From Panicum virgatum (Eukaryota; Streptophyta; Magnoliopsida; Poales; Poaceae): 64,000 bases of DNA. The stretch lies in contig NC_053146.1 of assembly GCF_016808335.1 (NCBI RefSeq), positions 3,759,015 through 3,823,014 on the forward strand, written 5' to 3'. Made by a program: the position numbers and the translations under genes. A model generated the notes under the pieces. It worked only from the letters and a program-made list of their open reading frames with translations. It had not been told where the DNA came from and did no database searches. Positions 13,201-22,860 of the stretch are shown in pieces. How positions within the stretch are numbered: the first letter of the stretch is position 1; every line of letters starts with the position of its first letter.

Positions 13201-13480
13201 TCCATGTGAGTGCTTCAAGTGACTAATATGAATCTATTACAGGTATAAATTTTGTCGAGTTTTATATGTAGAGATGATGGTAAAAATTAATTGAATCTTG
13301 CAGGTTGAGCTGTATCGCAATGATCAGCACCGCTTCAAGATCGTCGTCGATGGTGAGAACGAAGTCGACCTGATGGTGCAGACGCGGCACATGCGGGACG
13401 TCATCATCCTCACGATCAGAGGCCTCGCCCAGAAGTTCAACAGCACCTCCCTCAACACGCTTCTCAAGATCGAGGCATGA
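1290..13480 (+). CDS. AIR9: AIR9 microtubule-associated protein, C-terminal 1295 codons (5' part outside window)
   Basis: AIR9 is a large plant protein that decorates cortical microtubules and the cortical division site. Thirty exons keep one frame for 3888 nt including the TGA: 1290-1389, 1787-1888, 2323-2546, 3155-3269, 3602-3722, 3844-4019, 4655-4787, 5837-5937, 6043-6090, 6194-6378, 6504-6621, 7325-7452, 7553-7721, 8128-8246, 8998-9166, 9309-9393, 9466-9539, 9644-9763, 10025-10211, 10298-10419, 10503-10710, 10896-10969, 11116-11254, 11331-11512, 12065-12220, 12385-12516, 12625-12683, 12958-12990, 13074-13205, 13304-13480. The first exon is the LRR cap (ENPLLEMPHLEAAS). About eleven A9 repeats follow, with recurring GG.EG...QW and DD(I/V)G...YTPVR.DG motifs. 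The conserved C-terminal domain (GHLERRVLEVNRKR ... TRHMRDVIILTIRGLAQ) ends the protein. The N-terminal basic region and most LRRs, roughly 400 residues, are missing to the left. All introns are GT-AG except 10970-11115 (GC-AG). Confidence 0.93.
4225..4313 (-). mobile_element. Truncated SINE in an AIR9 intron
   Basis: An 89-bp insertion is flanked by a perfect 20-bp duplication (aaattgtttcacgtgatata) at 4205-4224 and 4314-4333. On the minus strand it ends in a TTGTTGTTGTTG tail after CAACTTGCTTGGG, the 3' end shared by grass SINE2/3-type elements and their partner LINE. The Pol III promoter part is absent, so the copy is 5'-truncated. Confidence 0.8.
5457..5757 (+). mobile_element. SMART/TRIM miniature LTR retrotransposon (301 bp)
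   Basis: Two identical 86-bp terminal repeats (5457-5542 and 5672-5757) flank 129 bp. Immediately after the left repeat is a primer-binding site TGGTATCAGAGC, complementary to initiator tRNA-Met. A purine tract (GTAGGGGGAA) precedes the right repeat. The element lies between perfect 5-bp duplications ATAAG (5452-5456 and 5758-5762). It has no coding capacity and must move in trans. The LTRs end in CT rather than CA. It is inserted in the AIR9 intron between exons 4655-4787 and 5837-5937. Confidence 0.92.
8270..8923 (-). mobile_element. LTR-retrotransposon fragment (LTR plus start of interior) in an AIR9 intron
   Basis: On the minus strand an LTR runs from TGTAATTGG (8923) to TCTCTACA (8542). 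It is followed at once by a PBS-like TGGTATCACGAG (8541-8530) and about 270 bp of GC-rich interior with C-runs, ending near 8270. No second LTR is present, so this is a partial copy. The LTR is itself interrupted by an Au SINE. The left boundary is uncertain. Confidence 0.6.
8689..8860 (-). mobile_element. Au-type SINE
   Basis: A tRNA-derived SINE on the minus strand, flanked by a perfect 19-bp duplication (tatatacatctaatagtaa at 8670-8688 and 8861-8879). An A box (GGTGCAGCGGTAGAG) and a B box (GGTTCGAGCC) of an internal Pol III promoter are visible. The 3' half carries CCCTTCCCCAGACCCCGCAC and GGTACGCCC, followed by a T-run, as in the Au family. It is inserted in the LTR fragment of the same intron. 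Confidence 0.92.
10970..11115 (+). other. GC-AG intron of AIR9
   Basis: The donor reads CCAG|GCAAGT instead of GT, and the acceptor is TTTCAG. Using GC keeps the reading frame from the YTPVRSDG exon into the exon beginning EPLKIETL. The rest of the donor matches consensus strongly, as usual for GC donors. Confidence 0.8.
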
Positions 13481-14370
13481 TGAAGGAATAGGGATACCTA
13501 CCTGAAACACCTGACAGTGTAAAACCAAGTAGTACTAGGAATGTCGTTTTGTATTACAATTACCGGTTAGAGTGCGTGTATTTAGTAGGATTTGAAGCGT
13601 GGCGGATTGTGTGGCCGTGTGGGATGGCTGTGCGTGTTGCGTTACATGTTTTTGCTGGTTGATTTATCAAATCAGGAGCAGCATCAGCTGGTTGCTCCTC
13701 TGACTAGTCATGAAATGTACATAAGAGTGTCAGAGTGAGTGAGAGTGGTGTTGCTTGGTGCTGTATTTATGCACAGGTTGTGCTTGTCAACTGTCATTTC
13801 GACGGTAAGCATGTTGATGGGGGTAGTTTTTTTTTTGTCGTGGTCGCCGGCTTTGCATGTGTACACATGAAACTTGTTGGGCGAATGGTGTTTAGAATGC
13901 CTGCACACATTTTTTTTACTCCTGCACGGGCAGTGGTACTCTACGAAGCTGTATTTGCATAAGTGTTACTCTGCGAATGTAAAATCTGTTCATAGGAAAA
14001 AAAAACATCCGTCACGCGAATTCGGGCCAGCCAATGCGATGCTGTACACTTTGTTTAATACAGAATTACCTACTAAAGCCAGGTTTATTTTTCTGTAGAC
14101 GGAAATGGCAAATGAGACATTATACTTTTATTCACTCTTGTTTGTTTGGTTTGTCAGCCAACAGTACTTTTTTTCACATCAAATCAGCACTAGCCAACCC
14201 AACAGTATTTTTCTCTTCTAACAAATTAGCACCGGCCGCTAAGCTAATAGAGTAATTATAATTGGTGTTCCATCAATTCCTTCTGTTTTCCTTTCCCCAC
14301 ATAGATAGTATGTTCACCAAGTTTGTTGACGATTAACATCGCAGGTCTCAGCACCTGCATTGCGAGAGCA
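13481..14370. other. AIR9 3' UTR/downstream region and psaK upstream region
   Basis: No protein-coding exon or confident TE is visible. The first few hundred bases are presumably AIR9 3' UTR (T/G-rich with weak AATAAA-like signals). From about 13970 onward the sequence is AT-rich intergenic DNA leading to the psaK promoter. Confidence 0.4.
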
Positions 14371-14374
14371 GTAT

Positions 14375-14392
14375 CTTATCTAATCCCACGTG
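14375..14392 (+). promoter_or_regulatory. psaK light-responsive promoter: I-box next to G-box
   Basis: CTTATC at 14375-14380 is GATAAG (I-box) on the other strand. CACGTG at 14387-14392 is a palindromic G-box. They lie about 200 bp upstream of the psaK ATG. The I-box/G-box pair is a classical module of light-regulated photosynthesis genes. No convincing TATA box is seen downstream, which agrees with the frequent TATA-less promoters of nuclear photosynthesis genes. Function is inferred from the motifs. Confidence 0.6.
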
Positions 14393-14594
14393 GCAGCTCC
14401 GCTACTCTAACCAGGGCACGGCACGTCAGCGCCGAGGATCCGGAACCTATCCACGAGTGGCCGCTGCAGGCCACAAGCTGCCCCTGTGGCTCCCATCACC
14501 CATCACCCGTGTCCAAGCTTTAAGACACGCACACTCCACAACCGCCGCGCCTGAAGTACCACACGGGACAGACCAGAGCAGCACAGACGTCGCC

Positions 14595-15098
14595 ATGGCC
14601 TCCCAGCTCTCCGCCGCCGCGTCCATGTCCGCCGCCGTGCCGCAGTTCCACGGCCTGCGTGGCTACGCCTCGCCCCGGTCCGTGGCGGCGCTGTCGCCGG
14701 CGAGGGCCGGCAGGAAGCGGGCGCAGGGCATCCGGTGCGACTACATCGGCTCGGCCACCAACCAGGTACCAACGACCAACCATTCAGTCCTGAGCTAGCC
14801 TTCGCTTCCAATCCGCCGGCGCGCAGCGGTAAAGCTTGGTTGGTGATGGTGGCAGATCATGGTGCTGTCGACGACGCTGATGCTGGTCGCGGGGCGGTTC
14901 GGGCTGGCGCCGTCGGCGAACCGGAAGGCGACGGCGGGGCTGAAGCTGGAGTCCCGCGATTCCGGCCTGCAGACCGGCGACCCCGCCGGGTTCACGCTCG
15001 CCGACACGCTGGCCTGCGGCGCCGTCGGCCACATCATCGGCGTCGGCATCGTGCTCGGGCTCAAGAACACCGGCGCGCTCGACCAGATCATCGGCTAG
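14595..15098 (+). CDS. psaK: Photosystem I reaction-centre subunit PsaK, chloroplast precursor
   Basis: PsaK is a two-helix thylakoid membrane subunit at the LHCI-facing edge of photosystem I. Exon 1 is 14595-14765 and exon 2 is 14856-15098 (TAG), giving 137 codons. Residues 1 to about 45 form a Ser/Ala/Arg-rich chloroplast transit peptide ([18 protein letters not shown]...). Two hydrophobic segments follow: [20 protein letters not shown] at about 57-76, and [20 protein letters not shown] at about 107-126. Between them is the conserved loop [20 protein letters not shown]. The ATG context CGCCATGG is good. Length and motifs match the nuclear plant family. Confidence 0.96.
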
Positions 15099-15404
15099 GT
15101 CCATTGTCTGCCTTGTCTCTCTCGCCGCCGGCCGGTGCCCATGTAACCATGCATCTCGTTTCGTTTCAATGGACATAGCTTGTTGCTTCTTTTGCCCCCC
15201 AGAGTTATCAGGTTCAGTACGTTCTTTACATTCTTTCGATCGGTGCGAGTTTACAGATTTTTTTTTTAACAAAACAGTTCGAAGTTTCTTCCGACTGAGC
15301 TATCCAACCAAAGAGAATGTAGCACTGTAGAAAAGATGCTATCCAAACAACGAACATATTTACAACGCAAATAGGTCACGAAAATCAGAAATGAGAAGGC
15401 AATC

Positions 15405-15900
15405 GAGGAGTCAGAGTTGGATTGATAAGTCACCATAACAATCCGCCATCGACACGGACAGTATGACTGGGCGTCAGTACGATTATCATCACCCTCCTCG
15501 CTGCCATCCCCAGAAATATATCTCAATCTCAACAGTTAACACCAAGGCAAACAAAGGCTATGAGAAACCAAAAGAAAAAACAGCCCTTATGCAGAAGCAG
15601 AATTTCATATCTGGACACTGTCAATCCGCAGCACCGGTGTCATGCACAAGGTCATGATGAATCATTAGCCATCGTCGTCAAAAACACGAGAAAGCAAAAT
15701 TTAAAAAAAATGAACGCAAAATTCACGCTTATTTGAGGATCGGAGGAACTCGCTGGCCATCGAAGGACTGAAAAACAAACGAAGAAACGCAGCTTTTGTG
15801 CCCACCTTGCACTGAAAATCATGACCCAAGGAAAAAGGACAAGTGAACTATGCCCGCGAGGCGTATGAGATGCTCAACGGCCATTACATATGAGCTACCG
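15405..15900. repeat. Copy A of a local direct duplication
   Basis: Blocks starting GAGGAGTCAGAGTTGGATTGA, and later stretches near 15608-15690, 15757 and 15880, recur in the same order at 16639-17900 with about 90% identity by eye. This copy lacks the two MITEs found in copy B, so it acts as an empty site. It begins about 300 bp after the psaK stop. No coding function was found. Confidence 0.75.
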
Positions 15901-16638
15901 CGGCACGCCCGGCGACCCGCGCCTCCGCCCGTTGCCGACCCGAGCGGCTGCGGCGGTGCTGGCGGGCGCGGCCGTGAGCCTGCAGCGGGGTGGCTGGCGA
16001 CGGCGTCGCATGAGGCGGCGGCGAACAGGCAGAGTGAGGCCGGAAGTTAGAGTTCTCACCGGCCTCGGATCGGTTCGTGGCCATCGGATGGAAGTTAGAG
16101 TTTAGCACAGTGCCGCACAGTATCTGTACTGTAGCACGGAGCTGAAGCCCCTCCAGGCGAAGCCGTGCCAAAGAGAACCTAAAGCTTTGTATCTTCTAAT
16201 GTTTTAACATTTAAGCTTTATTTCTTTACTGTTTAATAATTTAAAGTTTATTTATTTAATGCTTTATGTTTAAATATTTATTTATTTTCGTTGCACTTGT
16301 AATCAATTTATTATATCTATTTACTTTCCACAAGTTATAAATGCTTTGAATTATATTTTAACTGCATTTATTTACTAAAAATTGCGCTTTTCCACCATAT
16401 GCAATTAAAAAGTGCTTTATTTAAATGGAACCATCATAAAAATTATTTAGAGTATACTTACAATTAATTCTAACCAGTGTTATTTTGATTATAAATTTTG
16501 TTTGTTTTCCCATCGGTGATGCAGAGCAAAATTTAAATGTGATTTTAATTAGATCATTGTACTTCTTATAAATATGTTAATTGTGAATTTAATTAAATTA
16601 TTATTTTATGATTTTTAGTGAACATTGTGACGGTCTAC
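15901..16638. other. GC-rich then AT-rich non-coding stretch between the duplicate copies
   Basis: 15901-16050 is very GC-rich and 16190-16620 very AT-rich (TTTATTTA-type runs). The sharp change suggests an inserted, undetermined repeat, but no termini were recognised. Nothing coding is visible. Confidence 0.35.
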
Positions 16639-17104
16639 GAGGAGTCAGAGTTGGATTGACAGTCACCATAACAATCCGCCATCGACACGGACAGTATGAC
16701 TGGGCGTCAGTGCGATTATCATCATCACCCTCCTCTCTATCATCCCCACAAATATTTCTCAATCTCAACAATTAACACAACGGCGATGAGAAACAAAAAA
16801 AAATCCAGCCGTTAGGCAGCAGAAGCAGAAAGTGCAGAACACACGCAGAGGAGAATACCGATCCCATTTCTTTCGAGATATCAGAAGCCCGTTCTTCATG
16901 AACAACTGCTGCTCAAGAACAAGGACAAAGGTATTGGAAACCAGGCCAGGGAACACGTATGGCGTGACAGAGTTTCAGATCTGGATATTGTCAATCAGCA
17001 GCACAAGAGTCATGCATGCATATGGTCATGATAAATCATCAGTCATCGTTGCCAAAACCGCCACACCCCCAGCTCGAAATTCTCAACTAAGGAAGAAGCA
17101 AATA

Positions 17105-17550
17105 CTCCCTCCGTCCGCGAAAGAATGTAATTTTAGGATTTGAAATTTGTCCACCAAAGAATGCAACTCTAGAATACATCAATTAGCGTAGGACCCATTG
17201 ATAGCTAAGAAAATCACTAAAAAATCACTGAAAAGCTCTGGATAGCAATCTTTTATAGGCTAAACAGGGGAGGCAAGATGGGCGGGAGTTAAAATTTTGC
17301 ATGCTGCTGGCTGTGGAGTTTTCCAGTAGCTTCTTGTAGTGATCTGGTGCTCGAGCATATCTTTCATATAAATATTATTGTACACAGTGACATGTTGTAT
17401 GGATCAGACTGTTGCATTAAGTTTAGAGCAATATTTAAATATTTAATTGTCCACTCTCATACCCTGCCATAAGGGTATAAACATCTTTTTACCTATTTAT
17501 TGGTCTGCGTGCAAAATGCTAGAATTACATTCTTTTATGGACAGAGGGAG
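17105..17550. mobile_element. Stowaway-like (Tc1/mariner) MITE, 446 bp
   Basis: Terminal inverted repeats CTCCCTCCGTCCGCGAAAGA and, from the right end, CTCCCTCTGTCCATAAAAGA continue into AATGTAATT. TA dinucleotides flank both ends (17103-17104 and 17551-17552). CTCCCTCCGT is the hallmark terminus of grass Stowaway elements. No transposase is encoded. Confidence 0.88.
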
Positions 17551-17704
17551 TATATGTGAATGAAAACCGACGAAACAGACACACGAGCAAGGGAATTAAA
17601 AAAAAAGAACGAAAAAATCTTTCCAGTGTTCGCGCGTTGCTAGAATTGCCATCAAAGGACTGAAAACCGAACGAAGTGAATGTATGAGGTGGTCAAGGGC
17701 CATT

Positions 17705-17858
17705 GGTCTCGTTCGGTTGGCTGGTGGCTGGGCTGGTGGCTGATTTATTGTAAGAAAAAAGTACTGCTGGCTAATTGACTGGCAGGTGGCTGAGCTGATC
17801 TGGTGTGAGAGGAAAAACACTGTTGCTGTCTGCCTGAAGCTGCCAGCCGAACAAGGCC
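17705..17858. mobile_element. Short MITE (PIF/Harbinger-like), 154 bp
   Basis: The ends GGTCTCGTTCGGTTGGC and, reversed, GGCCTTGTTCGGCTGGC form inverted repeats. A 3-bp ATT flanks both sides. Comparison with copy A (GGCCATTAC) gives the pre-insertion site. The superfamily assignment rests on the GGSCYTTGTTCGG-like terminus and the 3-bp duplication. Confidence 0.7.
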
Positions 17859-18211
17859 ATTACTTATGAGCAACGTGCGATGCGATCTTTCCAGTGTTCG
17901 CGCGTTCTGGAGCCGGTGACGCCACGGCATTCTCGGATCTGGAGTTGAGTGGAGTGGTTGGCAGGCATGGCGTGCCGCCGGATCATGCAGGCGACGGCCA
18001 GGATCCATCCATCTTTACCCATGGAGTCATGGTAGGGTCAGGCCGGTCAGTACTTCAGTAGTGCTCTCTCGAAGCCTGAAAAGGTGTGGCAGCCGTCGGG
18101 GCTGACGCGCGCGTCCGTGGGAAACTTCTGGATGACGTATGCTTTTTTTTTGCGAAGGAGGATGACGTATGCTTATTAGTGCTAGGAATCAATTCCTGAT
18201 CTTTTTGTTTA

Positions 18212-18549
18212 GGCCGTGTTTAGATCTATAAATTTTGTCCCCAAAACTATCACATCGAATATTTGGATACATGTATGGAGTATTAAATAAAGTCTATTTT
18301 TAAATTTTTTTTGCACGGATGGGTTATAAATCGCGAGACGAATTTAATGAGTCTACTTAATCCATGATTTGCAATAGTGATGCTACAATAATCATTTGCT
18401 AATTATGAATTAATCATAAATTAATTAGACTTCTTAAATTAATCTCGCGATTTATAATTCATCTGTGTAAAAAGTTTTGTAAAAAAATTTTATTTAGTAC
18501 TTCGAAATAACAAGATTCCGTTCTAAAATTTTTACCCCTAAACACACCC
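18212..18549. mobile_element. Tourist-like MITE, 338 bp
   Basis: Ends GGCCGTGTTTAG and CTAAACACACCC are imperfect inverted repeats, flanked by TTA on both sides (18209-18211 and 18550-18552), the PIF/Harbinger target. The interior contains the palindromic ATAAATCGCGAGACGAATTT / CTCGCGATTTATAATTCAT pair common in panicoid Tourist families. Non-coding. Confidence 0.85.
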
Positions 18550-18552
18550 TTA

Positions 18553-20663
18553 TTAAAAAAGAGTGCAATGCAAAAAAAAAAAGTTTGTGTGTATTTTTAG
18601 TTTACGAGAGACTACACAAGGCAAATAAAATCAAGCAACGTTCTTGTACAAAAGAATAGGAGCCGCTTTGCTGCAAGAAAATGGGAGCCCCTTTGGCAGG
18701 GCTTACGGAGCGGCTCCAAAACCAAGGGACTGTTCGGCTGATCTTGGCACGACTTGTTTCAGCTTATTTTCTTTCACATAATACTATTCATTCTACCAGT
18801 CGAATACTATTTATTCTACCAGCCCAACAAACTCCGAGCCAGAGTTGTGCCAAAGGGGCGCAAACGCAGCAGCTCCATCCCGCTGCCATCCCGGGAGCTG
18901 CACGTACCGGAGGTGGACCGTGGACGACGAGGCTAGCAGCGGACGGCGGGCTGTGGCGGGCTTTGAGGCCAACGGCTGGAGCCAACGTATTCACAGCCGC
19001 GGTGAGCATCAATGCAAGGGCCACCTGTTGTCGTCGCAGGGGCAGCTCGCGGCGAGCGTTGAGGCAGGCGCGGCCCGCGGCGAGCGATGGGGTAGGCGCA
19101 GCCAGCGCCTGGCGCGGAGCGGCGGAGGTGGTGCTGGGTGCGGAGGCAAGCTTGGGCACGACGGGTGCCGTCGGCTCTCCGCAGCGCCGGCGCATCCTCT
19201 CCGGCTCTCCGCACGGCCGCACGGGCGACGACCGACGACTGGGCACCTGGCGACCTCTGCCTCTCACCTCTGCAGTCTGCACCAGCCGGCAGCCGCCAGC
19301 CGCCAGCGCCGGTGGTGCCCCTGCGTGCTATTGTTTGCAAGTGAATGATGTATGGTTGTAATTATTGTGTCGAGTTAAATGTTTTGAGTGGTTACATGTA
19401 TTGTTCCGATTTAAGTTATCGCTTCCCTATCGTAATCGATATGTTCCCGACCGATATTTTCCGTTCCCGATATCTCGTAATATCGCTTTCGTTTTCCCGT
19501 CCGCCTATCCCGTTCTCGTTCCCGTTCCCGGCAAAAAAAAAACAGGAATATGAATGGTTTGAGTGTTTTCCCGATTGTTCCCGACCATTTTCATCCCTAG
19601 GTGCCGAGGTGGCCGGGCTACGGCCGTTTAGGCGGGTTGCACGTGAATGGGCCGGTTCAGCGTGGGTGGACGGGAAATTGTGGATCGGGATTGACTGCCG
19701 ATTGAGGGGGGGGGTGATCGACTCCTTTTTTAAAAATTACTCTATTAATATGTGAAGAAAATGATTATTAGTTAACTAATATTTCTATTTATTTATCAAT
19801 TTCCATAATGAATTAAATTGTAAACTAAGTGCAAATGTAAAAATCAGCCGCATAAACGCATCCTAAGGGTATATTGGACATATAACCTCTTCAATTTATC
19901 AATTTAAAATGCGTGAAGCTGTTTTACCAAATTATTTCTAAAACAGTTTCAGCTTCACCAATGAAGCCAGAACTGGAGTAATTTTTGGAGGAGCAGCAAC
20001 CCAGCTAAACATACCCTTGCTAACTAAAAGGAATTGAAAAGAAGATCAATTTCCGGTCACTAGGCGTTACACAGGCCCGCAAAAGAGCTTTGTTCGATGC
20101 GTCATGGCATAACAGTGCTCGTACCAGCTAGTACGTCCATGAGCAATAAGCACCTTGCCATGCTACACGATGATTGCTAGCAAAAAGGAGTTAAAATAAA
20201 GAGTCGAGGCCTCGAGGGCATATAATTGTGATTGGTGCAGAAGTTCTACTCAAGGGCTCAGGTGCAAGTAGCAACAGATGATTGTAGTTCGAGCCTCTAA
20301 GAAGCATCCGAGGGTGATATTGTGAACATACCGTACCTGAAGGGCTAAAAAGAGAGGTCATAGGGCATGCCTGATAGAAAGGAAAACATTCAATGGTAAA
20401 AAAGAAAAGAAAACGGATACATCTGTAAGAGCCAAGGGCCTAACAGCAAGCAAAAAGTCACCTGTAAGAGAAAGTAAGAAGCAAGGGGCTAACAGAAAAC
20501 AAAAAGTTAGGGGTAAAAACTGTTTAGGACGAAATCGTGAAGAGAATATAGAGCAGAAGGGCCAATCTGCAAGAGAAACCGGAAGCGGGGGCCAGAATGA
20601 GAGTCCCGAGGGCATATCTGCAAGAGAAACCGGAAGCGCCAGGGACCAGTGCGCAAATTCTCA
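18553..20663. other. Intergenic region with eroded MITE/transposon fragments
   Basis: 18730-18845 resembles a MITE remnant (TGTTCGGCTGATCTTGG...). 19390-19600 has repeated CCCGTTCCCG motifs and ends TTTTCATCCCTA, which resembles a hAT-type terminus (TAGGGATGAAAA on the minus strand), but the partner end was not found. 18840-19340 is GC-rich with short ORFs on both strands and no recognisable domain. 20566-20588 and 20616-20638 are a short direct repeat (ATCTGCAAGAGAAACCGGAA). No gene is supported. Confidence 0.4.
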
Positions 20664-20714
20664 AAAAATTTGGACCATTTCTCGATTTGTGCGTGTCATC
20701 CTTGCGCAGGGGCC

Positions 20715-20746
<32 letters not shown>

Positions 20747-20766
20747 TCGGATGTCTCCGAAGAGAC
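20664..20766 (-). ncRNA. U6 spliceosomal snRNA
   Basis: U6 is the catalytic-core snRNA of the spliceosome, transcribed by RNA polymerase III. On the minus strand the body matches plant U6, including ATACAGAGA (the 5' splice-site-binding ACAGAGA box), GATTAGCATGGCCCC and GCAAGGATGAC (U4/U6 pairing and internal stem-loop). It ends in a T-run that serves as terminator. The 5' stem reads GTCTCTTCGGAGAC where the usual plant sequence is GTCCCTTCGGGGAC, so a C-G pair has become U-A and pairing is preserved. With an intact promoter this is likely functional rather than a dispersed pseudogene. Confidence 0.95.
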
Positions 20767-20787
20767 AACCGAGCGCTAGCGTCTCGG

Positions 20788-20830
20788 TTTATAAGCTGTG
20801 CTTCCTCCTCGTGAGTTGCCGAGGTGGGAC
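20788..20830 (-). promoter_or_regulatory. U6 Pol III-type promoter: USE plus TATA box
   Basis: On the minus strand, GTCCCACCTCGG (20830-20819) matches the plant upstream sequence element RTCCCACATCG with one change. CTTATAAA (20795-20788) is the TATA box. The gap between them is 23 bp, the short spacing that specifies Pol III rather than Pol II in plant snRNA genes. The TATA box lies about 21 bp before the U6 5' end. Confidence 0.9.
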
Positions 20831-22346
20831 TAAATGTAGGCCTCCTGCCCCGCGTTGCCTGGTTCTCCGCAGGCCGCAGCGGCCCGCCTGATCTCCCGAC
20901 CCACGACTGCTGTATGGGCTTCGGCGCGGTGCTTCCTATTGGGCTATGGGCTGTAATTATCCGTGGCACATATGCGACCGCGCTTTGCAACTTTCAAGGG
21001 GCAAATGCATTACAACAAATCCTGAGACTCATTAAATCTTGAAAAAAAAAGGAAACCTGGGAATGACTAGGTAGCAGTCGAGTAAAAAAAAAATCTGTGT
21101 ATCAATCGATTTTGTATCCAATAAAGGATTGGCACTTGGAACTGCCGAGATGACAAGATGCGAGTGACGAGAAGCGAAAAATCAATCGACTTTCCTAATC
21201 AACCACTGACAGGGCAAATGGACTGAAAAAACTGTGCCTGCATTTCTTTTAAAAAAAACTGTGCATGCATCAACCGAAAAAAAACTGTGCATTCATCGGA
21301 ATAAGTGGGGTTGTTACTTGTTAGCACAACCCCAGGGTTGTTAGCACAGTAGAGTCCGGTTGTTCCATGAACAATATTACATATTGCATGGGTGGTATTT
21401 GTACATTGATGATTTCGTTTCTGTTAGATGTTTGGCGGAGATAATTAGTTAGTTGTTGTAAAAAAAGAGATTCACATGTACATCCACACACACTGGTGAA
21501 TGAACTAAAACAATGCAATGCAGTCAGCAAGTATGACCGAAGATGTACATGATAGCAGGCAACTCGCATTGGTTAAGCTAAATAAAATCGATTTGCTGCT
21601 GAAAAAAAATACAACCATGGTAGCACAGCATCGGAAAAAAAAAAGGAAAACGGAATGGCAAAGCTTATAGGACGAACAAAAATTAAAACATACCTTGATC
21701 TAATAGAAATTAAAAAAAATTCCACTGATTTGATCTGACCAAACAACTGTACCATGCTAAAGAAGTCTCAGCGCCGTCGGCAAATTTGGTATGCTGCTGC
21801 GAGGAGAAGACAAGAAATGGATAAAAAGATGATGGGACAACACCAAGACGTGGTGTGCATCGATTAAAAAATACAAAATAATTTGAAATTTCAGGTCCAT
21901 TAAATAAAATAATAAAATAGCCATACAAAAACATAATGATAGTTTACGAGATCCAAAACAAAGGAATCGTGAGCCCTCAACCTTCACGCAAGAGACCGTG
22001 TCTACATCACGAATGGAGAATTCCTAAACTATCAGCCGAAGCGCGATCAGAGATGCAGCGACCATGGCCGTCCACGCCCTTCCCAACATCGCCGAGGAAG
22101 CTGCTGCAGAAGTACTGCACCATCCATCCCAGCAAAATTTACCACACGGATCATGGATTACCAGTTACCACAAGTCAGAGGTCGAAGGAAACATTTGCAG
22201 TGGATTTCACTTACTCAGATGCCAGGAACTTGCATGATCCAAAACCTGAAAAGAACACGGCGAAGAGCAGACCGTCAGAATTGAGATCACTGAACAATGT
22301 GATGATCAAAACGAACGCCGGATCGATGGAGCACAAGGCGCAACAG
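20831..22346. other. Intergenic region between U6 and the X8 gene
   Basis: No exon with a recognisable domain and no TE with clear termini was found. The segment just before 22347 is probably the 3' UTR of the minus-strand X8 gene. Confidence 0.4.
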
Positions 22347-22860
22347 TTACATACTCGGGTCCCGCTTGACGAGGGCTCCGGCGCCGCCGAAGTTGCAGGC
22401 GATGTCGGAGTTGCCGTTCTGCTGGTAGAAGATGTTGAAGGCGTAGGAGGCGTGGGTGAGGAGCGTGTTCGGCTGGTAGCACCGGCCGCCCGGCTGCAGC
22501 TGGGAGCAGTCGGCGCCGCCGGGGCCGCACGCCCAGTCCAGCGCGTTCTGGAGGTCCTCCTGGGAGGCGCCCGGCCGGGCCACGCACCACGTCACGCCGT
22601 TGATGAACGTCGTGTTGCCTTCTGGCGGCGACAGCGTCGGTATCGGGGTCACCGACTCCGCCTTCTCCTGCGGTGCGATGCGGCCAGCTGCAGAGGCTGG
22701 ACATGCAGGGCACGGTAGAGTTATGATACAAATTCAGAGAAATGATTGTCATCAAACAATGTAGAAACAACCATATTGAAGAAATCTACCAGTATTACCA
22801 ACCTATGAACCATCCAAGAATCAGAAGGCCGTGCACGATCATCAGCTCCTTCCTCTTCAT
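22347..22860 (-). CDS. Small secreted single-X8-domain (CBM43) protein
   Basis: Exon 1 is 22860-22803 and exon 2 is 22687-22347, giving 132 residues. Residues 1 to about 23 are a signal peptide (MKRKELMIVHGLLILGWFIA) split by the intron. The X8 domain starts at about residue 45 with GVTWCVARPGAS, then ALDWACGPGGADCSQLQPGG.CY, HASYAFNIFYQ and ACNFGG, with six cysteines in family order. X8/CBM43 domains bind beta-1,3-glucan (callose), for example at plasmodesmata or as modules of glucanases. There is no glycosidase domain and no hydrophobic GPI-anchor tail, since the protein ends shortly after the domain (VKRDPSM). It is therefore probably a soluble wall or apoplast protein. A TATA-like ATAAATA lies on the minus strand at 23084-23078. 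Confidence 0.9.

Larger units (their letters stand above)
16639..17900. repeat. Copy B of the local duplication, expanded by two MITEs
   Basis: It repeats copy A blocks in order: 16639-16777, about 16978-17062, 17640-17700 and 17857-17880. MITEs were inserted at 17105 and 17705. The second insertion falls in GGCCATTAC, which is uninterrupted in copy A. Confidence 0.72.

Noticed and set aside
18681..19361. 226-aa plus-strand ORF and antisense partners
   Set aside because: GC-rich low-complexity with ORFs in several frames at once, no recognisable domain, and a MITE-like start; typical of chance ORFs.
19866..20024. Possible MITE (GGGTATATTGGAC...AAACATACCC)
   Set aside because: The terminal similarity is weak and no target duplication matches.
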